A DNA stretch of 64,000 nt, from the NCBI GenBank assembly GCA_028823485.1, contig JAPKBG010000008.1, forward strand, positions 35,363 through 99,362. The letters run 5' to 3'. The stretch comes from Methylophilaceae bacterium. GTDB taxonomy: Bacteria; Pseudomonadota; Gammaproteobacteria; Burkholderiales; Methylophilaceae. A model generated the notes under the pieces. It worked only from the letters and a program-made list of their open reading frames with translations, was not told the DNA's origin and searched no databases. The translations under genes were made by a program, and so were the position numbers. Shown piece after piece: positions 39,083 through 47,325 of the stretch. Within the stretch, counting starts at the first letter, position 1, and every line of letters begins with the position of its first letter.

Positions 39083-39110
39083 AAACAAAAACAATGTATA
39101 AAACATTGTT
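39083..39110 (-). promoter_or_regulatory. Hairpin with T-rich tail in the argD leader
   Basis: AACAATG (39110-39104) and CATTGTT (39096-39090) flank a 7-base loop and are followed on the minus strand by TTTGTTTTTTT. It lies only about 25 bp before argD. It could be an attenuator, a weak terminator or a dyad operator (imperfect likeness to an ARG box). The role is undetermined. Confidence 0.35.
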
Positions 39111-39143
39111 TAAGTATTGAATTAAATTCATGCTTATAAAAAC

Positions 39144-39168
39144 AAAAACGGCGGCTAAGGCCGCCGTT
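39144..39168 (-). terminator. Rho-independent terminator after the small membrane protein gene
   Basis: AACGGCGGC (39147-39155) and GCCGCCGTT (39160-39168) form a 9-bp, GC-rich stem with loop TAAG. A TTTTTG TTTT-like run follows on the minus strand. It separates the 39185 gene from argD. Confidence 0.85.
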
Positions 39169-39184
39169 ACAGCACCCGCTTAAA

Positions 39185-39340
39185 CTACCCGTTTAGCAAT
39201 GCCAATCGAATACCTTCGCTGACTACGACTAATACCAAAAATGTGGACAATGCCCATACAAACAGCTTCTTACGACTCTGCTGTTGCACCGCTTTCGCTG
39301 CAACGCGGCCTTGCATTTTCGATGATAATAACTTTGTCAT
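39185..39340 (-). CDS. Small single-pass membrane protein of unknown function
   Basis: 51 residues beginning MTKLLSSKMQGRVAAKAVQQQ. A basic N-terminal half is followed by one hydrophobic helix (about residues 29-47) and a short polar end. The start at 39340 is preceded by AGGA at suitable spacing. The longer in-frame version to 39517 lacks such a site and looks non-coding. A strong terminator follows directly. It is a monocistronic gene between argD and a divergent EamA transporter. I do not recognise a family. Confidence 0.55.
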   Translation of the reverse strand: MTKLLSSKMQGRVAAKAVQQQSRKKLFVWALSTFLVLVVVSEGIRLALLNG

Positions 39341-39622
39341 AATAATCCTAACTAAACTGATCCTCACTAAATATAATAAATCATATAGCAAATCAGCTGA
39401 AAAATTTGTATTTACCGTATTAATTAGATTAAAGCAAAAGCACATTTTATGCAAGATTTCAAGAGATAGCAAACAAGTTGCGCTGCTTTTTTGAAGCCAG
39501 CCGATGAAACCAAGCAATAACGTTATAATACTGTGAAATAAGATATCCGTCTTTGTGCTTCATCAAGTCAGCACTCTACAACAGCAAATCTAAAAGCAAA
39601 TAGAATCGAAACCCATAGTAAG

Positions 39623-40489
39623 ATGACAACAACCTTAGCTAAAAAAACCAGTCCTTTCGGCAGCCTTTGGATGCTAGCTGCCGCACTGTGCTTTGCCATC
39701 ATGGGTGCCTTAGTCAAAGTAGGTTCAGCCAAATTCTCTAGTGGTGAGCTGGTCTTTTTTCGCTCACTATTTGGGTTAATGATGATCTATACCTCTATTC
39801 ACATTAAACAGCTGCCCATCAAAACACCGCACCTTAAAAAACAACTATCCCGTGCATTAATTGGCTTTTTCTCATTATTAATGTTTTTCTACGCCATTGC
39901 ACATCTGCCTTTAGCGACGGCCATCACACTCAACTACACTTCCCCGCTGTTCCTAACGGCATTCATGCCCTTTATGTTGCATGAAAGACCAAGAAAACTA
40001 ATCTTTCTAGCCATTGGCATCAGCTTTATCGGCGTCATCTTACTATTAAAACCCAGCTTAGCAAAAGAAGACTTATTTGCCGCACTCATTGGTTTAGCCT
40101 CTGGTTGTGGCGCTGGCTGGGCTTATGCCCATGTCAAGCAACTCGGCAACCTACATGAGCCTGATTGGCGCACCGTGTTTTACTTCACGCTGGTTTCAAC
40201 GATTGGCGCAGGTATTTGGATGTGTGTAGATCAACCGACTTTACCCGCATGGCAAGATTTACCAGTCTTACTAGGCTTAGGCCTATCAGCCACCATCGCG
40301 CAACTAGCGCTGACTCGCGCTTATCGTACGGGTAAAACGCTGACGGTTGCGAGTTTCAGTTATGCGACTGTAATTATTTCCAGCCTGTTTGGTATGCTGT
40401 TTTGGGGTGAGCATTTATCGCCCTCGGAATGGTTGGCGATTGTGCTGATTGTGACTGGTGGCTTGGTTAGCATTCGGGCGTCGCAATAA
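39623..40489 (+). CDS. EamA/DMT family transporter
   Basis: Inner-membrane protein of 288 residues with two EamA repeats, about ten transmembrane helices in total. The first repeat opens SLWMLAAALCFAIMGALVKVG with FFRSLFGLMMI; the second ends FSYATVIISSLFGMLFWGEHLSPSEWLAIVLIVTGGLV. The family exports metabolites such as amino acids, nucleosides or S-adenosylmethionine. Substrate is not predictable here. Transcribed alone, convergent with the downstream response regulator. Confidence 0.85.
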   Translation: MTTTLAKKTSPFGSLWMLAAALCFAIMGALVKVGSAKFSSGELVFFRSLFGLMMIYTSIHIKQLPIKTPHLKKQLSRALIGFFSLLMFFYAIAHLPLATAITLNYTSPLFLTAFMPFMLHERPRKLIFLAIGISFIGVILLLKPSLAKEDLFAALIGLASGCGAGWAYAHVKQLGNLHEPDWRTVFYFTLVSTIGAGIWMCVDQPTLPAWQDLPVLLGLGLSATIAQLALTRAYRTGKTLTVASFSYATVIISSLFGMLFWGEHLSPSEWLAIVLIVTGGLVSIRASQ

Positions 40490-40541
40490 GAGCTTATAGC
40501 GTTATGCACTGGATGCACCTCATTTAAGCTACCTTTTCTTT

Positions 40542-40588
40542 CGCCTATAGGCGAGTTACTTTCTTTTGCTTGTTCTAAAGAAAGTAAC
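40542..40588. repeat. Intergenic palindromic element with 12-bp hairpin arms
   Basis: GTTACTTTCTTT (40555-40566) and AAAGAAAGTAAC (40577-40588) form a perfect 12-bp hairpin with a 10-base loop. It is preceded by the palindrome CGCCTATAGGCG (40542-40553). Similar sequences occur repeatedly between genes in beta- and gammaproteobacteria. It sits between convergent genes and may terminate or stabilise both transcripts. Confidence 0.7.
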
Positions 40589-40663
40589 CAAAGAAACACA
40601 CACCCTGCTATCACACCCTTCAAGTTCCTTGCGTTGCTCAATAAAATAAGCGGCTAACGAAAC

Positions 40664-41302
40664 TTACGGATCAATCAACCCACTACGCATCGCAATCAAC
40701 GCAATCTCAGCCGAGTTATTCGCATTCAATTTCTGCTTAATATTATACAAATGCGTTCCTACCGTCCGTGGGCTTAAGAACAAGGTCTCAGCAATCTCAT
40801 TGGTGGTTTTCCCTTTAGCCAACGACATAAACACTTCGAACTCACGCTCACTCAACACATCCACTGGGTTTTGCTTGTCTGAAAGCTGCTGTATCGCCAT
40901 TTGCTGCGCGACGCTGGCTTCAATGTATTTTTTACCTGAGGCGACCACACGAATGGCTTTAATCAACTCTTCTGCCGCACTACGCTTAGTCACATAGCCC
41001 ATTGCGCCCGCATTGAGTACGCGTTTCGGATGGACGGAATCTTCATGAGCGGAAAGCACTAGTATCTTGGCAGAAGATTCTTTGTTTAGAATGCGTTCAA
41101 TGGCTTCCATTCCCCCCATGCCCGGCATCGTAATATCCATCACGACGACATCAGGCTTATGTTCCATATAGAACTTAATGGCTTCTTCACCATTTTCAGC
41201 TTCTGCAATGACTCTAATATTGTCAGAAGTCTCTAACAACATTTTAAAGCCCATGCGTACCACCGCATGGTCATCAACCAACATTACATTTATCTGGCTC
41301 AT
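40664..41302 (-). CDS. NarL/LuxR-family response regulator
   Basis: 212 residues. The receiver domain (about 1-120) has the acidic pair in MLVDDHAVVRMG, the phospho-acceptor aspartate in DVVVMDITMPG (about residue 55), and the conserved Lys in YVTKRSA. The LuxR-type HTH (about 148-208) reads LSEREFEVFMSLAKGKTTNEIAETLFLSPRTVGTHLYNIKQKL. It overlaps the sensor kinase stop by 4 bp, so the two form a pair. Inputs and target genes are not evident. Confidence 0.92.
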   Translation of the reverse strand: MSQINVMLVDDHAVVRMGFKMLLETSDNIRVIAEAENGEEAIKFYMEHKPDVVVMDITMPGMGGMEAIERILNKESSAKILVLSAHEDSVHPKRVLNAGAMGYVTKRSAAEELIKAIRVVASGKKYIEASVAQQMAIQQLSDKQNPVDVLSEREFEVFMSLAKGKTTNEIAETLFLSPRTVGTHLYNIKQKLNANNSAEIALIAMRSGLIDP

Positions 41303-42648
41303 TCTTCAGTCCCTATTTTTATTGCATTGGGTATCGATATATTAATTGCTGTGCCGGCGCCTAGTTCAGAATCGACACTAAAATGACCATGTAAGCCCTG
41401 AACACGCTCTCTTATTCCTAATAAACCAAAGTGGTTCGTTTGATCAATGGCATGAATATCCATCCCTTTTCCATCGTCTTTAATCGTCAATTCTAAATCA
41501 TTTGCATCGCTTAGTTTCAAATCAATACCCAGCGTCGACGCTTGCGCATGTTTAATCACATTATTAATCGACTCTTGTACGATTCGATAGAGATTAATGT
41601 TTAAAGTTTCACCTAATGCATCCATATTACCTGTTAAGTATAAATTTATTTTTAAATCAGGGTGTTGCTCTTGCAGCGAGTTAACTAAATCTTTTAATGT
41701 TTCCAGCAAGCCGAGGTTATCCAAAGAGCCTGGCCTTAACTGTTTAATAATATTGTGCATGCCATCATAAATATGATTTGCAGCACCTACAATCGTCTGC
41801 GCACTGGCCTCCACTTCAGGGGCTTTCTCTTTGGTTTTGCTGGCAATGGCAACCGCAAAGGTTTTAATCGCCGTCACATACTGGCCTAACTCATCATGTA
41901 ACTCTCTGGCTAAACTACGACGCTCTTCTTCGATATGCTTTTGAATTAAGTGAGTGACTTGTCTGTTCTCTTCGAGTTCGCGCTCTACCGCTAACGATTC
42001 CGCCATGCGATTTAGGCTGTGCGCTATTTTGTCAAACTCAGGCAGACTAAAGCCAGGCAAACGCGTACTTAAGTCACCTGTCTCCATGCGCTTAATCGCG
42101 GCTAAGATGGGATGCAATGGCTTCAACAAGCCACCTAACATCCAGTAAACTGCCACATTCAACGCAATAAAGAATCCCAGTCCAATCCAAAATAAATTAC
42201 GCATTTTTGACCAAGCCTCACGTATCGCGCCGGCTGGATCTGGCCTCACCTCTAAGCGGCCAAAACGAATTGGCCTCATGACAGGCTCATCCTTAGAGTC
42301 CAACATATCATAAAACCATTTGGGTGGTTTTTCATCAATACGATATTGGGAATCTGGTGATTGGTAAAGCACCTCGCCTCGGCCATTATACAAATATATT
42401 TTATTACTGCGCACTTGCCCCAAATCTTCTAAAAATCGTTGCAAGACGATATGCGTATAGCCTAGGTCTAAGCCTTGCCCAGAACTGATCATTACCGTAT
42501 CTAGTAGGTGCGTTGTTACATGCGTCGCTGCTTCAACACTTTCCTGAATAGAAGATTTGGCGCCCCTTAATAGTATCGCCCCTACCGTTATCATAAATAA
42601 CAGCATCAATAAGGTAATGAGTAAGTTTAAGCGTAGCCGCAAGCTCAT
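41299..42648 (-). CDS. HisKA_3-type sensor histidine kinase (NarX-like architecture)
   Basis: 449 residues. An N-terminal transmembrane helix (about 8-28), a periplasmic region of about 120 residues, a second helix (about 150-172) and a HAMP segment (GGLLKPLHPILAAIKRMETGDLSTRL) are followed by the dimerisation helix with the phospho-acceptor His in SLARELHDELGQYVTAIKT. The GHKL ATPase domain (about 350-445) ends with ERVQGLHGHFSVDSELGAGTAINISIP. This is the class that pairs with LuxR-type regulators, as here. The signal is unknown. Confidence 0.9.
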   Translation of the reverse strand: MSLRLRLNLLITLLMLLFMITVGAILLRGAKSSIQESVEAATHVTTHLLDTVMISSGQGLDLGYTHIVLQRFLEDLGQVRSNKIYLYNGRGEVLYQSPDSQYRIDEKPPKWFYDMLDSKDEPVMRPIRFGRLEVRPDPAGAIREAWSKMRNLFWIGLGFFIALNVAVYWMLGGLLKPLHPILAAIKRMETGDLSTRLPGFSLPEFDKIAHSLNRMAESLAVERELEENRQVTHLIQKHIEEERRSLARELHDELGQYVTAIKTFAVAIASKTKEKAPEVEASAQTIVGAANHIYDGMHNIIKQLRPGSLDNLGLLETLKDLVNSLQEQHPDLKINLYLTGNMDALGETLNINLYRIVQESINNVIKHAQASTLGIDLKLSDANDLELTIKDDGKGMDIHAIDQTNHFGLLGIRERVQGLHGHFSVDSELGAGTAINISIPNAIKIGTEE

Positions 42649-42787
42649 ATTCGTTCTCTACTTTGCTTTCTATGGTTGTTAATTAAGTAGGTGTTAATTA
42701 AAAAGACTTAATTCAAAAATATTGAAATTCCTAACTAATCTTTGTAGAGTTTAGCAACCTTCATCAATTTTAAATATAGTGCTATCC

Positions 42788-43426
42788 ATGAGTTTACAAA
42801 CCAAATTAATCTGCTCTGCAGCCTCGGCCATCCACGCCGCTATTATTACACATAAGCCTGATATTGAGCCTCTGGATCAAGCGATTGGCGATGGTGACCA
42901 TTACATCAATGTCCTGCGTGGCGCAGAAGTAATAGACAGTATGGCCGACGAGCTATTGTCATTAGGTGCTGATGAGGCATTGAATAAGATTGCAATGAAA
43001 CTACTTAGTACTGTTGGTGGTGCAGCGGGTCCTTTATATGCTGGCTTTTTTATGGGCATGGCAAAAACCATCAAACACAACGGTGGTAATAGTCACTTAG
43101 ATATTGCAGCCGCTTTTGCAGCTGGCGTGCAAGAATTGATTAAACGCGGTAAAGGAAAAATCGGCGAAAAAACGATGCTTGATGTATTGCTCCCTGCTGC
43201 CTACACCTTTATTTTTAGCGCGATTGAAAACAAAACTACCGCAGAAATCCGCGATGATATTAATGCTGCAGCAGACAAAGGCTTGGAATCGACACGTGAC
43301 TTAGTTGCGACCAGAGGCCGAGCTGCTGGCTTAGGTGAACGCTCTATTGGGCATTTGGATGCAGGTGCGAAGAGTTGCCAAGTGATGATTAAAGCAGTAT
43401 GTGATTTGGCATTAAAAATCAAATAA
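42788..43426 (+). CDS. dhaL: Dihydroxyacetone kinase ADP/ATP-binding subunit DhaL
   Basis: DAK2 domain, 212 residues. It binds the nucleotide that phosphorylates dihydroxyacetone held by DhaK. The metal/nucleotide motif LDQAIGDGDHYINVLRGAE is near residue 32. Helical-barrel hallmarks GGAAGPLYAGFFMG and LDVLLPA and the closing RGRAAGLGERSIGHLDAGA follow. The ATG at 42788 is preferred; a GTG at 42779 is possible. dhaL precedes dhaK, the reverse of E. coli dhaKLM, and no dhaM phosphotransfer subunit is present here. Confidence 0.88.
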   Translation: MSLQTKLICSAASAIHAAIITHKPDIEPLDQAIGDGDHYINVLRGAEVIDSMADELLSLGADEALNKIAMKLLSTVGGAAGPLYAGFFMGMAKTIKHNGGNSHLDIAAAFAAGVQELIKRGKGKIGEKTMLDVLLPAAYTFIFSAIENKTTAEIRDDINAAADKGLESTRDLVATRGRAAGLGERSIGHLDAGAKSCQVMIKAVCDLALKIK

Positions 43427-43458
43427 AATACAGTAAATTATTAAAATAAATCACCACT

Positions 43459-44451
43459 ATGAAAAAATTTGTTAACAACGTCGATAATATGCTCACCGAG
43501 AGCTTGTCTGGTTTTGAAAAAGCCCATTCGGACTTGGTGTTATTACACTTAGAACCTAACTACTTAACCCGTAAAACCAAAGCTGAAAATAAAGTCGCTG
43601 TTATCTCTGGTGGTGGCGCTGGTCACGAGCCCTTGCATGCAGGCTTTATCGGCAAAGGCATGTTAGACGCCGCTTGCCCCGGCCAAGTATTCACCTCCCC
43701 GACACCTGACCAAATGATGGCAGCTGCTGAAGCGGTTGATACAGGTAAAGGCGTGTTATTTATCGCCAAAAACTATGCTGGTGATGTGATGAATTTTGAA
43801 ATGGCTGGCGAGATTTTGAGCATTAAAAATGCCACCGTGCTAACTAGTGATGACTGTGCCGTGATTAATAGTACATTTACCGATGGCCGCCGTGGCGTTG
43901 CTGGCACGGTGATTGTAGAAAAATGTGTCGGTAGCTATGCGGAAGCAGGTGCTGACTTAGCGACTTGCAAAGTGCTGGGAGATAAGATTAATGCACAAAC
44001 CGCCAGTATCGGTGTTGCCTTTACCAGCTGTACTGTACCTGCTGCTGGCAAACCGACATTTAAGATTAGTGAAACTGAAATTGAAATGGGCGTTGGCATA
44101 CATGGCGAACCCGGACGCAAACGCGAAACCATGCGCGAGGCAGATGCGATCATCAAAGACATAGTCGATGCCATACTGACGGACTTGGCGGATAAAGCAA
44201 AAAGCGCTGAAGTGCTTTTACTCGTTAATGGCTTAGGTGCGACACCGTTGATGGAGCTTTACCTCATCTACAATATTGCCGAAAAACTACTGCAAGAACA
44301 GGGCATTACAATCATTAGGTCACTAGTCGGCAACTATACAACGGCCATTGATATGTCAGGTGCGTCGATTACGGTCTGCATCCTAGATGACGAAATTAAA
44401 AAGCATTGGGATAGCCCTGTACATACCGCGGCATTACGCTGGGGTGTTTAA
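43459..44451 (+). CDS. dhaK: Dihydroxyacetone kinase substrate-binding subunit DhaK
   Basis: DAK1 domain, 330 residues. It holds dihydroxyacetone covalently through a histidine, here His215 in GVGIHGEPGRKRETM. The GGGAGHEPLHAGFIGKGMLDAACPG stretch is near residues 51-75, with FIAKNYAGDVMNFEMA after it. With DhaL it converts dihydroxyacetone to dihydroxyacetone phosphate. In a methylotroph this may recover dihydroxyacetone at the triose level; that is inference. It lies 32 bp after dhaL and ends 23 bp from the convergent glnE stop. Confidence 0.92.
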   Translation: MKKFVNNVDNMLTESLSGFEKAHSDLVLLHLEPNYLTRKTKAENKVAVISGGGAGHEPLHAGFIGKGMLDAACPGQVFTSPTPDQMMAAAEAVDTGKGVLFIAKNYAGDVMNFEMAGEILSIKNATVLTSDDCAVINSTFTDGRRGVAGTVIVEKCVGSYAEAGADLATCKVLGDKINAQTASIGVAFTSCTVPAAGKPTFKISETEIEMGVGIHGEPGRKRETMREADAIIKDIVDAILTDLADKAKSAEVLLLVNGLGATPLMELYLIYNIAEKLLQEQGITIIRSLVGNYTTAIDMSGASITVCILDDEIKKHWDSPVHTAALRWGV

Positions 44452-44474
44452 AAGCTGCGTTTAATTAGCGACAT

Positions 44475-47246
44475 TTAATTAGCTACGGTAAAAACAGTAT
44501 CCCATAAACCAATAACGGCCTTAGCATGTTGCTCCACTAGCGCATGTTCAACCTTGGCATCCATCTCACCTTGCATCCTTGCAGCATGCTGCAAGCTGCG
44601 ATACTCACGATAAGCGCTGGCTGATTGCTGTGCCAAACGGACATCAATCACACCCAAATCACCTAACGTTGCTAACAAAGCAATATTGCCGATATTTTCA
44701 GTCAATACATCGTGTTTCCTAGCATGGGTGAGCACGAGATACTGTACAATAAATTCGACATCAATAATACCGCCTTTACTCTGCTTCAAATCAAACAAAT
44801 CAACGGTGAAGTGTTGTGCATGGCGCATTTTCTCTCTCATCTCAACCACTTCAGTGCAGAGCTTCTCAAGGTCACGCTGCTGCCGCATGACTGCAACACG
44901 TATTGCCTCAAACGTATTGCCGACACTGGCATCACCTGCAATAAAGCGAGCGCGGGTAATCGCTTGATGTTCCCACACCCAAGCACGTTTCGATTGGTAT
45001 TCGTTAAATGCTTTGGCTGAACTTACCAACAGACCACTATTCCCGTCTGGTCGCAGCTCTAGATCCGTCTCATACAGCAAGCCTGCTGGCGTTAAACTGT
45101 TAAACCAACTACTAATCCGCTGTGCAAAGCGTGCATAAATGCTACCAGCGTCCTCTGCAGCGTCTTCAAACAAGAAAATGACATCCAAGTCTGAAGCGTA
45201 GCCCAGCTCTTTTCCACCGAGCTTGCCGTAACCAATCACAGCAAACTTTGGTTTTTCAATATGTTTAAAGTTGAGCGATTGCCAAATGGTTTGAATAGAA
45301 ACATCAACAATCAAATCCGCTAGCGCACTTAAATAATCTGACAAGGTTTCTAGTGACAACTGCCCCGTAATATCTTGCGAGATAAAGCGAAAGATAGCGG
45401 CATGCTTAAAATGTCGCATGGCGTTCATTTGCTGCTCTACATCACCAGCCATCACCTTCATGGTTTGAGTAATTTCATGACGCAATACGGCAAAGTCAGG
45501 CGTCGCATATAAACTCGCCTCATCAAGCAATTCATCTAAGACGATGGGATGTTGCGTCAAATACTGCGCACACCAAGTACTGGCGCCACATAAGCGCACC
45601 ACCAGACTTAAGGCTTGTGGATACTCTGCCAATAAAGCTAAATAACTCGCACGACGACAAATCGCATCAATAAAGTCCATTGTCCGCATGAGTGCAATAT
45701 CAGGATTGCCGACGTGACTGGCGACTTTTATTAAGACAGGTAACAGCTGATTAAAGCGCTGCCGACTTAATTCTGGCAATTGCTGATAGTGGTGACCTTG
45801 ATGCAGTCGCTGAATTTGCTTTAACGTATCGACAGCCCGTTGATAACCTAACGCTTCTAGCGCCGCTAAGCTTTTCTCATCATCTAGTTTACCATTCCAA
45901 ATAGATTTAGCGGCTGTTAGCGCGAGGTCTTGTGCATCTGCTTCATCGTTTTTTTCTTCATCGAGGCTAAAGGTTTGATCAAATTGCACACGGACAAAAC
46001 CACGATGCTGATTTAACGCTGCCATAAAGTCACCCCAGCCATCAAAATCCATTGCCGTCGCTACACAAGCACGCGCCGCCTCACTTTTAGGCAAATCTTG
46101 CGATTGCGCATCTTCCAGATACATCAGCCGATGTTCTACATTACGCAAGAACACATATGCATCGCACAAGCGATCTGCGGCATCATCTGGCAGCAATCGT
46201 TTTGTTTTTAGCAATGCCAATACTTGCAAGGTTGGGCGAATTTGCAAAGCAGGCTCTTGTCCACCACGAATCAACTGGAACACCTGTGCAATAAACTCAA
46301 CTTCACGAATACCGCCGCGGCCAAGCTTAATATTATCTTTACCTCCAGTCGCCTTTGCACTTTTTGTATTCACGTCCCGCTGTATCTGCACTTTCAAATC
46401 ACGCATGCTAGCAAAAGTGTTGTAATCTAAATACTTGCGATAAACAAATGGCTTAATCAACTGAGAAACTGCATTGCCGCCTGTCACTTCCCTGCCCTTA
46501 ACCCATGCGTAACGCTCCCACTCGCGGCCATTATTTTGATAGTAATTCTCTAGCGCATCCAAGCTTGAAGCCAACACCCCTTCACTACCAAAAGGTCGCA
46601 AGCCCATATCCACCCGAAACACAAAACCATCGGCTGTTGGCTCATCTAACGCAGCAATCAGCTTTTTACCCAATCGCACAAAGTAGTCTTGATTGCTGAT
46701 GCTTTTCTCACCATTCGCGTCACCTACCGTCTTACCATCTTGCTCGTAGGCAAAAATCAAATCCACGTCGGAAGAAACATTCAGCTCCATGCCGCCTAAC
46801 TTACCCATACCAATCACGACTAAAGACTGCGGCACGCCATGTTCATCGACAGGCTCACCATACTCAGCCATTTGCCAGCCATGCAAATGATCAATCGCGG
46901 TATTAATGGAAAAATCAGCAAGTTCGCTAATCGTATTTAGCACCTCACTCAGGTCGGCCAAATAATTCAAATCGCGAAAAATTAGTCGGGCAACAACTTG
47001 TTGTCTTAACTTTCTTAATGTTTTTTTTAAACTGGCTTCCTCATTAATTTTATGTTGTGCCAAAAAACTTTGCATCTCTAACAAACGATAGGAAACATGG
47101 CTATTTTCTAGCAAATCTGCAAGCAAACCCTTATCTTGTGAAAGCAACCTGGTGGCAAATGGACTGCATAAAAAAACCCTTTGCAAACTTGATAATTGCA
47201 AAGCAGTCAATTTCATCTCATTAAAAATATCTTGTGGTTTTGACAT
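44475..47246 (-). CDS. glnE: Bifunctional glutamine synthetase adenylyltransferase/deadenylase
   Basis: Adds and removes AMP on glutamine synthetase in response to PII and glutamine. It is 923 residues with two nucleotidyltransferase domains. The deadenylylating half shows VVIGMGKLGGMELNVSSDVDLIFAYE (about 145-170), and the adenylylating half FAVIGYGKLGGKELGYASDLDVIFLFE (about 665-690). A central helical linker and a C-terminal helical bundle complete it. Full-length and intact. It is divergent from acs over 79 bp. Confidence 0.95.
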   Translation of the reverse strand: MSKPQDIFNEMKLTALQLSSLQRVFLCSPFATRLLSQDKGLLADLLENSHVSYRLLEMQSFLAQHKINEEASLKKTLRKLRQQVVARLIFRDLNYLADLSEVLNTISELADFSINTAIDHLHGWQMAEYGEPVDEHGVPQSLVVIGMGKLGGMELNVSSDVDLIFAYEQDGKTVGDANGEKSISNQDYFVRLGKKLIAALDEPTADGFVFRVDMGLRPFGSEGVLASSLDALENYYQNNGREWERYAWVKGREVTGGNAVSQLIKPFVYRKYLDYNTFASMRDLKVQIQRDVNTKSAKATGGKDNIKLGRGGIREVEFIAQVFQLIRGGQEPALQIRPTLQVLALLKTKRLLPDDAADRLCDAYVFLRNVEHRLMYLEDAQSQDLPKSEAARACVATAMDFDGWGDFMAALNQHRGFVRVQFDQTFSLDEEKNDEADAQDLALTAAKSIWNGKLDDEKSLAALEALGYQRAVDTLKQIQRLHQGHHYQQLPELSRQRFNQLLPVLIKVASHVGNPDIALMRTMDFIDAICRRASYLALLAEYPQALSLVVRLCGASTWCAQYLTQHPIVLDELLDEASLYATPDFAVLRHEITQTMKVMAGDVEQQMNAMRHFKHAAIFRFISQDITGQLSLETLSDYLSALADLIVDVSIQTIWQSLNFKHIEKPKFAVIGYGKLGGKELGYASDLDVIFLFEDAAEDAGSIYARFAQRISSWFNSLTPAGLLYETDLELRPDGNSGLLVSSAKAFNEYQSKRAWVWEHQAITRARFIAGDASVGNTFEAIRVAVMRQQRDLEKLCTEVVEMREKMRHAQHFTVDLFDLKQSKGGIIDVEFIVQYLVLTHARKHDVLTENIGNIALLATLGDLGVIDVRLAQQSASAYREYRSLQHAARMQGEMDAKVEHALVEQHAKAVIGLWDTVFTVAN

Positions 47247-47325
47247 GCTGGTTTTTAGGGTAGTATCCTATTAATTAATTGAAGTCATATATCAAATATA
47301 AAAGCAGTGTTAGGGGGAGTTTAGC

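Noticed and set aside
39341..39517. Longer version of the small membrane protein at 39185-39340
   Set aside because: No ribosome-binding site at its start and AT-rich, low-complexity residues unlike a conserved domain.
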